Assembly: GCA_031551525.1 (NCBI GenBank)
Contig: JAVBNN010000027.1
Location: forward strand, 1 to 22,000
From: JAVBNN01 sp031551525
Lineage (GTDB): Bacteria; Bacillota; Negativicutes; Acidaminococcales; JAISLQ01
Length of the DNA stretch: 22,000 nt
Reading direction: 5' to 3'
Shown here: positions 1-7,526 of the stretch, one piece after another
Layout of the letters: every line of letters starts with the position of its first letter
Numbering within the stretch: position 1 is the stretch's first letter
The notes under the pieces: model-generated
Told to the model about the DNA's origin: nothing
The model's database searches: none
Seen by the model: the letters and a program-made list of their open reading frames with translations, nothing else
Made by a program: the position numbers and the translations under genes

Positions 1-14
1 AGGGCAAGTAACTC

Positions 15-899
15 TTGCAGGGGATGTATCTGCTGTTGAGGCAGGGTGAAAAAGTGGCGCTGGTCGGCGCTAATGGTTTGGGAAAAACGACTCTTTTAAA
101 GACAATAGTAGGTAAGCTACCGCCGGTAAAGGGCACCGCCCGCCTGGGCAGCCGGGTCATGGTAGGTTATTTTTCGCAAGAGCATGAGGGCTTGTTTGGC
201 GATGCGCTTTTACTGGAAGAGGTAATGGGCGGGTTTGGTTTGTCGGAAACGCGAGCCCGGACGCTACTCGGCGGTATGTTGTTTCAAGGGGACGACGTGC
301 TAAAAAAGCTGTCCGACCTGTCGGGTGGCGAGCGGGCGCGGCTGGCGCTCTTAAAACTTCTTTTGGGTGGGGCAAACTTTTTGGTATTGGACGAGCCGAC
401 CAATCATCTCGATATAAAAGCCCGTGAGGTAGTGGAAGATGCGCTTTACGAATGGCCGGGCAGCATTTTGGCGGTTAGCCACGACAGATATTTTTTGGAT
501 AAATTGTCCGGTAGGGTTTGGGAGGTAGACGGTGGTCGGATATGGGATTATGGCGGTAATTACAGCTATTACCGCGCACGCAAAGAGGAGCATCTGCGGG
601 AAGAAGAAAAACGCCTGCCAGTTTCGGCGAAGACAGTCGCGCCATCTGCCAGAAACAGGGAGAAAACCGGTAAACGCAGTCCACAGGATATAGAAAAACG
701 GCTGTCGGCGGTGGAACTTTCGCTGCGTGAGCAGGACGTTCTCTTAAAAGTGCTGGAAAAACGGCTGGCCGACCCGGCGGAACACGGAGAACTGGCGAAA
801 AGCCGGGCTTTGGCCGAAGAATACGAACACTTGAAAAACATAGTGGAAGGGCTTATAATCGAATGGGAAACACTTTTAGAAGAACAGGAAAAAATGTGA
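15..899 (+). CDS. ABC-F family ATPase, C-terminal half (5' end cut or broken)
   Basis: This is the second nucleotide-binding domain and C-terminal tail of an ABC-F protein, a soluble class of ribosome-associated ATPases that act in translation or antibiotic protection. Counting from the TTG at 15, Walker A (GANGLGKTT) is at residues 18-26, the LSGGE signature at 102-106, Walker B with the ABC-F hallmark DEPTNHLD at 122-133, and the H-loop histidine at 156. Residues about 220-292 form a charged, coiled-coil-like tail. A full ABC-F protein is about 500-650 residues with two ATPase domains, so the first domain should lie upstream. The same frame has a TAA at 9-11, although the codons at 12-14 and after still read like family sequence. 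The TTG is therefore unlikely to be a true start; the gene is either interrupted or affected by a sequence error. The family call is firm, the exact member (Uup/YdiF type) is not. Confidence 0.85.
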   Translation: MQGMYLLLRQGEKVALVGANGLGKTTLLKTIVGKLPPVKGTARLGSRVMVGYFSQEHEGLFGDALLLEEVMGGFGLSETRARTLLGGMLFQGDDVLKKLSDLSGGERARLALLKLLLGGANFLVLDEPTNHLDIKAREVVEDALYEWPGSILAVSHDRYFLDKLSGRVWEVDGGRIWDYGGNYSYYRARKEEHLREEEKRLPVSAKTVAPSARNREKTGKRSPQDIEKRLSAVELSLREQDVLLKVLEKRLADPAEHGELAKSRALAEEYEHLKNIVEGLIIEWETLLEEQEKM

Positions 900-901
900 T
901 T

Positions 902-928
902 TAAGGTAAAAAATTTTTTTTACGATAA
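902..928 (+). promoter_or_regulatory. possible sigma-28 (SigD/FliA)-type promoter
   Basis: TAAGGTAA at 902-909, then 11 bases, then TACGATAA at 921-928. The flagellar sigma factor consensus is about TAAAGTTT-N11-GCCGATAA, so the spacing is right, with five of eight and six of eight matches. The next gene is a YjfB-type putative motility protein, which fits. The stretch is very AT-rich, so a chance match is possible. Confidence 0.35.
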
Positions 929-981
929 TATCAATAGAGGAAGAAAACCTTATTTTTCAAAAAGGATGCGAGGTGAGTCCA

Positions 982-1188
982 ATGGGCATAGATCCGATGG
1001 TGAGGATGGCCGTGGACATGAAACAGCAGACGCTCCGCGATGGTGTCAATATGGGTGTAATGAAGATGGCGCTCGACCAGATGCAGCAATCCGGGCAAGG
1101 TGTCCTGGAACTGATGGGCGACAGCGCTTCCGCACCAAGTGTTTCGATGGATCCCGCTTTGGGCAATCTGCTGGACATTTCCGTGTGA
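982..1188 (+). CDS. yjfB: YjfB-family putative motility protein
   Basis: A protein of about 68 residues starting MGIDPMVRMAVDMKQQ, with a helical, methionine- and glutamine-rich first half and ending in LGNLLDISV. The central VMKMALDQMQ...VLELM pattern and the terminal LGN-x-(L/I)DI-x-V match the small YjfB family of Bacillus and relatives, annotated as putative motility proteins; the biochemical role is unknown. I chose ATG 982 because GAGGTG (970-975) sits six bases upstream. GTG 973, with AAAGGA before it, is an alternative that adds three residues. The gene stands alone: a strong terminator follows within 20 bases, and a sigma-28-like element lies about 55 bases upstream. The family call rests on the recognised C-terminal motif and size. 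Confidence 0.7.
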   Translation: MGIDPMVRMAVDMKQQTLRDGVNMGVMKMALDQMQQSGQGVLELMGDSASAPSVSMDPALGNLLDISV

Positions 1189-1200
1189 GCACGGAAAACA

Positions 1201-1234
1201 AAAAAGACCGGACTTTTGTCCGGTCTTTTGTTTT
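1201..1234 (+). terminator. intrinsic terminator after yjfB-like gene
   Basis: GACCGGAC at 1206-1213 pairs with GTCCGGTC at 1218-1225 around a TTTT loop. The flanking A-run at 1201-1205 pairs with the T-run from 1226, so it could also work in reverse. Confidence 0.9.
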
Positions 1235-1492
1235 CATCGCGGCTTTTATCTAGGAAAGCAATACGCACAGGCAAAAAACGATACTAGCGCAGATTATTCC
1301 CTCAAACAGATATTGGGCTGTTTTATTGTCTCTTTCGATACTGCGGTATCGAAAATAATGGTATGTATACATGTGTTTTTTCATTTTGGTGCTCCAAAAT
1401 ATATACTACAGGTCAAAAAACCTGTTATTTCCTTGCTTTCTTTAAGTATAATAGCTGTATAACCTTTTGTAAACAGAGAAAAGAGAAATTAT
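1235..1492. other. non-coding stretch with inverted repeats, no gene seen
   Basis: About 400 bases separate the yjfB-like stop from the flavodiiron start, and no convincing coding frame is present. This part holds three short symmetrical elements: AAACAG/CTGTTT (1304-1309 with 1318-1323), TTTCGATAC/GTATCGAAA around TGCG (1333-1341 with 1346-1354), and the palindrome ATGTATACAT (1363-1372). There is also a TATAAT at 1447-1452 without a good -35 partner. The symmetry could mark a repressor site or a small RNA; nothing here decides it. Confidence 0.45.
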
Positions 1493-1521
1493 TTTTCCCA
1501 GATCTTAAAATAAGGTATAAT
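1493..1521 (+). promoter_or_regulatory. weak candidate promoter for the flavodiiron gene
   Basis: A perfect -10 TATAAT lies at 1516-1521, about 68 bases before the TTG start. The -35 region (1493-1499, TTTTCCC) is poor, so activity may need an activator or the assignment may be wrong. Confidence 0.35.
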
Positions 1522-1588
1522 AAAAGCAGGCTTTAGGCTAAAACCGCTGATTCCATTATAAAACAAGACAGAGAAAGGATGAAGTGAC

Positions 1589-2767
1589 TTGAATACAACA
1601 GAGATAGCAAAAGGGATATATTATGTAGGCTGCCAAGATTGGACAAAAAAGGATTTTCACGGCTATACCACGCAACGTGGGGTCACTTATAACTCTTATC
1701 TGATCGTTGATGAAAAGATATGTCTGATCGATCTGGTGCGCGAGCCGTTTGCCGATGAACTGCTGGCACGGGTTGCCGCGATAGTTGATCCTCAAAAAAT
1801 AGACTATATAGTGATGAATCATGTGGAGAACGACCACGCCAGTTCCTTGCCCGCAGTAACGGCCAAGCTGGGCAGGCCGGAGATACTCATAAGTGCTGCC
1901 GGCGCCAGGGAAGCGAAGAAACTTTATGGTGACTATAATTTCCGTGTGGTCAAGGAAGGCGACAGCCTCAGTTTGGGAAAAAACACCTTGAAATTTATTC
2001 CCTTCCCCATGTTGCACTGGCCGGACTCAATGGCCAGCTACCTGCCGGAAGAGGAGATACTGTTTTCCAATGACGCTTTTGGCCAGCATATTTGTACGAG
2101 TTCACCGTTTGACGACAGGAATGACCTACAAGATATTATGTACGAAGCGGAAAAATATTATGCCAATATTCTCATGATGTACAGTAAGTTGATTGGGCCA
2201 GCTTTGGCCAAAGCCGGGGCTTTGCCGATGAAACTTATCTGCCCCAGCCACGGAGTGATCTGGCGGTCGCATATCGATAAAATATTGGCCAAATATCAAG
2301 ATTGGGGAGCAGGTAAAAAATGCGAAAAAGTGCTGGTGGTCTACGAAAGTATGTGGGGCGGCACTGAAAAAATGGCCCGCGCTGTGTTTGAAGGGGTATG
2401 TAAAGCTGGCGTAGAGGCCCGACTGTACAAACTTTCGGCCAGCGACCAGAGCCATATAGCGGCAGATATGCTGGAAGCTGCGGGAGTGATTTTCGGTTCT
2501 TCCACGTTAAATTATGGGATGATGCCGGTCATGGGGGCATTACTCACTTATTTTAAAGGCTTGAAACCTGTGGGTAAAGCCGCGGCGGTTTTTGGCACTT
2601 ATGGCTGGAGCGGCGGCGCGCAAAAAGATATGGAAGAGCTTTTGCAGAAGACCGGCATGCAGGTGGAACCCGGGCTGACCGTGAACTGGACGCCGGACGC
2701 CGCAGAAAAAGCAGTTTGCGAAAATTTCGGGCATGATTTTGCTGTAAAGGCGTGTAAAAACAAATAA
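1589..2767 (+). CDS. flavodiiron protein (A-type flavoprotein, oxygen/NO reductase)
   Basis: A cytoplasmic enzyme reducing O2 to water and/or NO to N2O, protecting anaerobes from oxidative or nitrosative stress. Residues 1-240 are a metallo-beta-lactamase-like diiron domain with the ligand set H78-x-E80-x-D82-H83, H143, D162 and H220, all present. Residues about 246-392 are a flavodoxin domain with an FMN loop (ESMWGGTEKMA, 252-262) and later loops SSTLNYGMMP and GTYGWSGGA. At 392 residues it is the minimal class A form, with no fused rubredoxin or flavin reductase, and no rubredoxin gene is adjacent. The start is TTG 1589, with AAAGGA at 1574-1579 upstream. It is a single-gene unit closed by a terminator. 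Preference for O2 or NO cannot be read from sequence. Confidence 0.93.
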   Translation: MNTTEIAKGIYYVGCQDWTKKDFHGYTTQRGVTYNSYLIVDEKICLIDLVREPFADELLARVAAIVDPQKIDYIVMNHVENDHASSLPAVTAKLGRPEILISAAGAREAKKLYGDYNFRVVKEGDSLSLGKNTLKFIPFPMLHWPDSMASYLPEEEILFSNDAFGQHICTSSPFDDRNDLQDIMYEAEKYYANILMMYSKLIGPALAKAGALPMKLICPSHGVIWRSHIDKILAKYQDWGAGKKCEKVLVVYESMWGGTEKMARAVFEGVCKAGVEARLYKLSASDQSHIAADMLEAAGVIFGSSTLNYGMMPVMGALLTYFKGLKPVGKAAAVFGTYGWSGGAQKDMEELLQKTGMQVEPGLTVNWTPDAAEKAVCENFGHDFAVKACKNK

Positions 2768-2781
2768 TTTGAACAGCTAGA

Positions 2782-2820
2782 ACGTCCCGGAAGTGAATCT
2801 TTCGGGACGTGTTTTATTTT
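2782..2820 (+). terminator. intrinsic terminator after flavodiiron gene
   Basis: ACGTCCCG (2782-2789) pairs with CGGGACGT (2803-2810), followed by GTTTTATTTT. Confidence 0.85.
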
Positions 2821-2836
2821 CCCCGGCCTTTTGTCT

Positions 2837-2865
2837 TTGCAATAAGTGGATATTTACGGTATAAG
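2837..2865 (+). promoter_or_regulatory. upstream promoter (P1) of the ctsR operon
   Basis: TTGCAA at 2837-2842, a 17-base spacer, TATAAG at 2860-2865. It lies downstream of the previous terminator, 70 bases before the second promoter. Confidence 0.5.
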
Positions 2866-2906
2866 CGCAGCGGCGGAGAGATTTTAGCGAGGGAAAAATG
2901 TTTTTC

Positions 2907-2935
2907 TTGCTAAAAGTCAAAAAGTCAAATATAAT
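2907..2935 (+). promoter_or_regulatory. main promoter (P2) of the ctsR operon
   Basis: TTGCTA at 2907-2912, a 17-base spacer, TATAAT at 2930-2935. The spacer holds the CtsR-like direct repeat, so a bound repressor would cover the promoter. Confidence 0.75.
2915..2929 (+). promoter_or_regulatory. CtsR-box-like operator with short spacing
   Basis: AGTCAAA occurs twice in tandem, at 2915-2921 and 2923-2929, separated by one base. The Bacillus CtsR box is a direct repeat RGTCAAA-NAN-RGTCAAA with three spacer bases, so the half-sites are right but the repeat distance is 8 rather than 10. The location, between -35 and -10 of the ctsR promoter, is exactly where autoregulation would act. Confidence 0.55.
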
Positions 2936-2958
2936 AGAGGTGTAAAAAGGAGCGGTAG

Positions 2959-3045
2959 ATGTTTTGCAGGAGCGGGATGCTGCTGCGGGTGCCGGGTCAG
3001 CGCCGGCAGGTTCTAAAGGAGGTATCGAAATGGGTAATAATTTAG
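2959..3045 (+). CDS. possible 28-residue leader peptide before ctsR
   Basis: ATG 2959 has a strong ribosome site (AAAAGGAG, 2945-2952) at good spacing. It opens a 28-codon frame beginning MFCRSGMLLRVPG that ends at TAG 3043-3045, five codons inside ctsR in a different frame. The arrangement would send ribosomes through the ctsR Shine-Dalgarno region, so it could couple or tune ctsR translation. No similarity to a known leader is recognised, and the frame could be accidental. Confidence 0.3.
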   Translation: MFCRSGMLLRVPGQRRQVLKEVSKWVII

Positions 3046-3452
3046 CTGATTTTATAGAAAGATTTATTTTGGGCAAACTCATCAACAGCCAGGAAGGGCA
3101 CGTGCTGATGCGCAGAAATGATTTAGCTATAGAGTTGAGTTGCGCTCCGTCGCAGATCAGCTATGTGCTCAATACGCGTTTTACGCCGGATCGTGGGTTT
3201 GTGGTTGAGTCGCGACGCGGTGCAGGTGGTTTTGTGCGCATAGTCAGCATTGTGCCGGAAGTAAAGGAAGAGAGCGCGAGCAGCGAGACCGTGTTGCAGG
3301 TAGTTGCGCGCCTGGCCGAGGCCAAGGTCATCAGCAGGCGTGAAGAGGCTCTTTTATGCTATATGCTGGAAATGAGCGCAAATTTTCTGGGCAAAAAGGA
3401 TCAGTTCACCGTATTGCGCGAAGCTTTGCACCGCATGGCGGGGAAGGTCTGA
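3030..3452 (+). CDS. ctsR: CtsR, transcriptional repressor of class III heat-shock genes
   Basis: A dimeric winged-helix repressor that binds tandem GGTCAAA-type sites in front of clp genes and is released on heat or by McsB. The 140-residue protein starts MGNNLADFIERFI, typical for the family, followed by the helix-turn-helix region (about residues 25-60) and the wing motif GAGGFVRIV near 66-74. A helical C-terminal half (about 90-140) forms the dimer and regulatory domain. I chose ATG 3030 because AAAGGAGGT lies just upstream; an in-frame TTG at 2964 would add 22 low-complexity residues not expected in CtsR. It is first in the ctsR-mcsA-mcsB-clpC operon, and its likely operator is in the promoter just upstream. 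Confidence 0.93.
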   Translation: MGNNLADFIERFILGKLINSQEGHVLMRRNDLAIELSCAPSQISYVLNTRFTPDRGFVVESRRGAGGFVRIVSIVPEVKEESASSETVLQVVARLAEAKVISRREEALLCYMLEMSANFLGKKDQFTVLREALHRMAGKV

Positions 3453-3473
3453 TATCAGGGGAGGTGTGCGGCT

Positions 3474-4007
3474 ATGTTGTGCGAAAGATGCAAAAAGAAA
3501 GTAGCCACAGTATTTGTGACAAAAGTAATAAATGACCAGAAAACAGAACATGTTCTGTGCATAGAGTGCGCCAAGGCCGAAGGCAGTTTTCCGACCGGTT
3601 TTGGCGAGGCGGTTTCAGTGGACAGTCTTTTGAAAGGATTTTTCCATGCGCCGTCTGCGCCTGCTCAACCGACTGACAATAGCGGCGCGGTATGCCCTTT
3701 GTGCGGCATGGATACTGAGAAATTGGCAGAAAAAGGCCGTTTTGGCTGCAGTGAATGTTATAAAGTGTTTACTGATGCTGCTTCACGCACTATCAGACAT
3801 ATTCACGGGCGCAAACGCCACATCGGCAAGTTACCCAAACGGGGTAGCGGCGCTTTGAGCGCCAAGAGGAAACTGGCGGATTTGCGTACTGCGCTGGAGG
3901 CGCATGTTCTCAGCGAAGAATATGAAGAGGCGGCCAAGTTGCGTGACCAGATCCGGGCGTTGGAAAAAGAGATGCTGCCCCCGGAGGTAAAAAATGACGG
4001 TAAATGA
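3474..4007 (+). CDS. mcsA: McsA, zinc-binding activator of the McsB arginine kinase
   Basis: McsA binds and activates McsB and helps feed substrates to ClpC. Two zinc-finger-like clusters are intact: C3-x2-C6 with C29-x2-C32, and C74-x2-C77 with C92-x2-C95. A UvrB/UvrC (UVR) motif follows at about 135-167 (EEYEEAAKLRDQIRALEKE), preceded by a basic stretch at about 112-132. The length of 177 is normal. ATG 3474 has GGGAGGTG upstream. It lies 21 bases after ctsR, and its end overlaps mcsB by 14 bases, implying coupled translation and matched amounts of the two partners. Confidence 0.93.
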   Translation: MLCERCKKKVATVFVTKVINDQKTEHVLCIECAKAEGSFPTGFGEAVSVDSLLKGFFHAPSAPAQPTDNSGAVCPLCGMDTEKLAEKGRFGCSECYKVFTDAASRTIRHIHGRKRHIGKLPKRGSGALSAKRKLADLRTALEAHVLSEEYEEAAKLRDQIRALEKEMLPPEVKNDGK

Positions 4008-5055
4008 GATGTTGTCGGGTCGTCCTTCCTGGCTGGGCAATGGAGAAGAGAGCGACGTAGTGCTTTCCTGCCGCATAAGACTGGCGAGGAATTTGGCCAG
4101 TCTGGCTTTTCCTGCGCAGGCTACAGAGAATATACTGGACGAAGTATTGCAAAAAGTAGTTCTTGCAATGCCTCGCCTTAGAGAAGCTTGCGGGCAGGAG
4201 TTTACTCTGTTGCGTTTGGATGAACTTCCGAGGGAAGACCGGCTGGTATTGGTGGAAAAGCATTTGATCAGCCCACTGCAGGCGGATCAGGCGGCCATGC
4301 GCGGGGTCGTCGTCAGTGAGGACAGTTCTATCAGTATAATGGTGAACGAAGAAGATCATTTGCGTATACAGGTGATGCTGCCAGGCCTCGATTTATCACG
4401 TGCATTGGCTTTGGCGGACGAGGTGGACAATATATTGGAAGAAAGCATGGATTTTGCTTTTGATGAAAGTATTGGCTATCTGACGGCTTGCCCGACTAAT
4501 ATCGGCACCGCGCTCAGAGCCACCGCCATGCTGCACATGCCGGGGCTGGCCCTGTCACGGCAGGTGGAGAGCATGGCGAGAGCCGCTTCTCAGGTAGGGC
4601 TGAATGTACGAGGTATGTATGGCGAGGGTACGGAAGTAGTGGGAGATATTTTTCAGGTGTCCAACCAACTGGCGATGGGTTACAGCGAAACAGAACTGGT
4701 GGGCAGCATGACCAATATGGTGCGCCAGATAGCGTCTCAGGAGCGGTCGGCCCGTGCCCAGCTCATGCGCAATAACCGTCAGGGTGTGGAAGATATGATC
4801 TGGCGGGCTTACGGAGCCCTTTTGTATGCCCGGAGCGTCGAAAACAGTGAAGCCATGGGTTTATACAGCAAGGTTCTTTTGGGCATAGACCTTGGAATGC
4901 TGCCTTTGCCGCGGGAGCGTATCTACCAGCTCATGATCGACACGAGGACGAATCATATAGCAAAACTTATAGAGGATAATAAATCTTCCTGTGGTGAAGA
5001 TGTTTTTCGGGCGTCTTTGATCAGGGAAAAACTCAAAGAGGTGAATATACAATGA
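3994..5055 (+). CDS. mcsB: McsB, protein-arginine kinase
   Basis: A phosphagen-kinase-fold enzyme that phosphorylates arginines on proteins, tagging them for ClpC-ClpP; it also inactivates CtsR on heat stress. The N-terminal nucleotide-binding motif CRIRLARN is at residues 26-33, the catalytic NEED motif at 118-121, the conserved active-site cysteine in TACPTNIGT is C166, and a later NVRGMYGEGTE loop is at 204-214. The 353-residue length is typical. The start ATG 3994 is preceded by GGAGGT, lying inside the end of mcsA. The stop overlaps clpC. All catalytic features are present, so an active kinase is expected. Confidence 0.95.
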   Translation: MTVNEMLSGRPSWLGNGEESDVVLSCRIRLARNLASLAFPAQATENILDEVLQKVVLAMPRLREACGQEFTLLRLDELPREDRLVLVEKHLISPLQADQAAMRGVVVSEDSSISIMVNEEDHLRIQVMLPGLDLSRALALADEVDNILEESMDFAFDESIGYLTACPTNIGTALRATAMLHMPGLALSRQVESMARAASQVGLNVRGMYGEGTEVVGDIFQVSNQLAMGYSETELVGSMTNMVRQIASQERSARAQLMRNNRQGVEDMIWRAYGALLYARSVENSEAMGLYSKVLLGIDLGMLPLPRERIYQLMIDTRTNHIAKLIEDNKSSCGEDVFRASLIREKLKEVNIQ

Positions 5056-7526
5056 TGGATAGATTTACAGCGCGCGCCAAACGTACTCTGGCCCTGGCGC
5101 AGCAGGAAGCTGTACACTTGAACCACGATTATGTCGGCACGGAGCATCTGTTGCTGGCGCTTACGATAGACGGAGCCAGTATGGCGGCCCAGATACTGAC
5201 GGCCATGGGGGTGAGCGAGGAAGAGTTGCGCGCCAAGGTGAGCGAGATATCTCCGCCCAAACCAGGCAAAGTACAGGACATCGCCATCGCGCCCCGTGCC
5301 AAACGGGCGCTGGAGCTGGCGGTGGAAGAGGCCGCTTACATGGGGCGGGACTATGTCGGCACGGAACACATTCTGCTGGGCCTCATAGCCGAAGGAGAAG
5401 GCCGGGCCGCCCAAGTGCTCCAAAGCCTTGACATAGATATCGAGGATGCGCGCGAGACCATATATGAGGCATTAGGCGTGCAGGGGATACAGAAAGAACA
5501 CCCCGCCGCGCAGAGCCGCCAGCCGTCTTCCGGCAAGACAGCCGGCGGGATAGACAAACTGAAAGATTTCGGTCGCAACTTGAACGAATTGGCCAAGGCC
5601 GGCAAGATAGACCCGGTAGTCGGACGGCAAAAAGAGATCGAGCGGGTCATCCAGATACTTTGCCGCCGTACAAAAAACAACCCGGTACTGATAGGCGAGC
5701 CAGGTGTCGGCAAAACGGCTATCGCCGAAGGTCTGGCCCAGCGCATCATGGAGGGGAAGGTACCGGAGCTGCTGCGTGACAAGCAGATATTCTCCCTGGA
5801 GATGGGGTCGCTGGTCGCCGGGACGAAATACCGCGGCGAGTTTGAAGAGCGTTTGAAAAATCTGCTCTCCATAGTGCGTGAAGATAAAAATATAATTCTT
5901 TTTATCGACGAGATGCATACCCTTATCGGTGCAGGCGGGGCCGAAGGGGCGATAGACGCAGCCAATATTCTGAAACCAGCTTTGTCGCGCGGCGAGATAC
6001 AGGCGATCGGCGCAACCACGCTGGACGAATATAAAAAACATGTGGAAAAGGACGCAGCCTTAGAAAGGCGTTTCCAGCCGGTCATGGTCGGCGTGCCCAA
6101 TGTCGAAGATTCTTTGGAGATATTGAAAGGCTTGCGTGACCGTTATGAAGCTTTCCATCGGGCGAGGATAACGGACGAAGCGCTTCAGGCGGCGGTAAAA
6201 CTGTCTGACCGCTACATCAGCGACCGCAACCTGCCGGACAAGGCAATAGATCTGATGGATGAAGCTTGCTCGAGGGTGCGGCTAAAAGCCTTCTCTTTGC
6301 CGCCAGACCTGAAAGCGTTGGAAACACAGATTGCCCGCATCAAGGCGGAAAAAGAAACAGCGATAGCCGGACAGGCTTTTGAACAGGCGGCCAAGTTGCG
6401 CGACCAGGAGCAGGAACTGGTCGCCACACTTGCCGGAGGGCAGAAAGACTGGAAGGAAAGTCAGGCGGAAAAAATAGTAGTTACGGAAGAAGATATAGCC
6501 GAGGTGGTGGCAGCATGGACCGGCGTGCCGGTGAGCCGTTTGACCGAAAGTGAGGCGGCGCGGCTTTTGAAACTGGAAGAAGAATTGCATGTCCGTGTAG
6601 TGGGACAGAAGGAGGCGGTGTCGGCGGTAGCCCGTGCGGTAAGGCGTGCCCGTTCGGGTTTGCAGGATCCCAAACGCCCGGTGGGTTCCTTTCTCTTTCT
6701 CGGACCGACCGGTGTGGGTAAGACCGAACTGGCTCGCGCCCTGGCGGAGAATCTCTTTGGCGACGAAGCCGCCATGCTCAGATTCGATATGTCAGAATAT
6801 ATGGAAAAGCACACGGTTTCCCGTTTGGTCGGAGCGCCCCCCGGTTATGTGGGGTACGACGAGGGCGGCCAACTGATCGATGCGGTGAAAAGACGGCCCT
6901 ATTGTGTCATTCTTTTAGATGAAATAGAAAAAGCGCATCCTGATATTTTCAACATCCTGCTGCAGGTGCTGGAGGATGGTCGATTGACCGACGGGCAGGG
7001 GCGTACGGCTGATTTTAAAAACGCAGTGATCATTATGACCAGCAATGTTGGTTCCGCGCATTTGGCGCGTTCCGAGCAGCAGCAACTAGGTTTTGCCGCT
7101 GGTGAGCGCGGAGAATATGACGAAAAGGCCGCCAAAAGTAAGGTGCTGGAGGAGGTGCGCCGACTGTTCAGACCGGAGTTTCTCAACCGGCTGGACGAAC
7201 TGGTGGTATTCCAGGCGCTGACCCGTGAAGAACTGGGAGCGATAGTTGATATTCTCTTTAGAAACATTGGCAAGCGCATTACTGACAACGGTTTGTCGCT
7301 TGAAATCACCCCGGCCGGCAAAGCGGCCATACTCAAGAGCGGCCAGGACAGGCGGTATGGCGCGCGGCCTTTGAAACGGGCGATCCAGCGCTTGGTGGAA
7401 GATGAGATCGCCGAGTTGTTTCTTAAAGGCGAAATCAAAAAAAACGATATAGTGTTGGTGGACTCGCTTGACGGCGAGAAGGTCAATGTTATGAAGAAAG
7501 CTGCCGGGGATAAGGTTGATGGCTAA
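5052..7526 (+). CDS. clpC: ClpC, AAA+ unfoldase of the Clp protease
   Basis: A hexameric ATP-driven unfoldase that recognises phosphoarginine-tagged or adaptor-delivered proteins and threads them into ClpP. Two Clp-N repeats lie at about residues 3-66 and 78-145. The first AAA+ domain has Walker A GEPGVGKT (215-222) and Walker B ILFIDE (282-287). A middle domain at about 410-470 contains a UVR motif (EQAAKLRDQ) typical of ClpC, not ClpB. The second AAA+ domain has Walker A GPTGVGKT (551-558), pore loop GYVGY (598-602) and Walker B VILLDE (619-624), then the C-terminal ClpB-D2 small domain. At 824 residues it is full length. ATG 5052 overlaps the mcsB stop by four bases (ATGA), with AGAGGTGA upstream; ATG 5055 is a possible alternative. 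Confidence 0.97.
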   Translation: MMDRFTARAKRTLALAQQEAVHLNHDYVGTEHLLLALTIDGASMAAQILTAMGVSEEELRAKVSEISPPKPGKVQDIAIAPRAKRALELAVEEAAYMGRDYVGTEHILLGLIAEGEGRAAQVLQSLDIDIEDARETIYEALGVQGIQKEHPAAQSRQPSSGKTAGGIDKLKDFGRNLNELAKAGKIDPVVGRQKEIERVIQILCRRTKNNPVLIGEPGVGKTAIAEGLAQRIMEGKVPELLRDKQIFSLEMGSLVAGTKYRGEFEERLKNLLSIVREDKNIILFIDEMHTLIGAGGAEGAIDAANILKPALSRGEIQAIGATTLDEYKKHVEKDAALERRFQPVMVGVPNVEDSLEILKGLRDRYEAFHRARITDEALQAAVKLSDRYISDRNLPDKAIDLMDEACSRVRLKAFSLPPDLKALETQIARIKAEKETAIAGQAFEQAAKLRDQEQELVATLAGGQKDWKESQAEKIVVTEEDIAEVVAAWTGVPVSRLTESEAARLLKLEEELHVRVVGQKEAVSAVARAVRRARSGLQDPKRPVGSFLFLGPTGVGKTELARALAENLFGDEAAMLRFDMSEYMEKHTVSRLVGAPPGYVGYDEGGQLIDAVKRRPYCVILLDEIEKAHPDIFNILLQVLEDGRLTDGQGRTADFKNAVIIMTSNVGSAHLARSEQQQLGFAAGERGEYDEKAAKSKVLEEVRRLFRPEFLNRLDELVVFQALTREELGAIVDILFRNIGKRITDNGLSLEITPAGKAAILKSGQDRRYGARPLKRAIQRLVEDEIAELFLKGEIKKNDIVLVDSLDGEKVNVMKKAAGDKVDG

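Noticed and set aside
966..1253. Alternative frame overlapping the yjfB-like gene and running through the terminator
   Set aside because: It crosses a strong intrinsic terminator, and the alternative YjfB frame has the family motif and a good ribosome site.
1139..1462. 107-codon plus-strand frame covering the non-coding stretch
   Set aside because: It begins inside yjfB, crosses the terminator, and its translation is low-complexity hydrophobic sequence without a ribosome site.
5351..6100. Long open frame of 249 codons on the minus strand within clpC
   Set aside because: It is fully antisense to a clear ClpC coding region, its protein is serine- and arginine-rich without motifs, and no ribosome site fits. 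High GC at third positions of clpC explains the openness.
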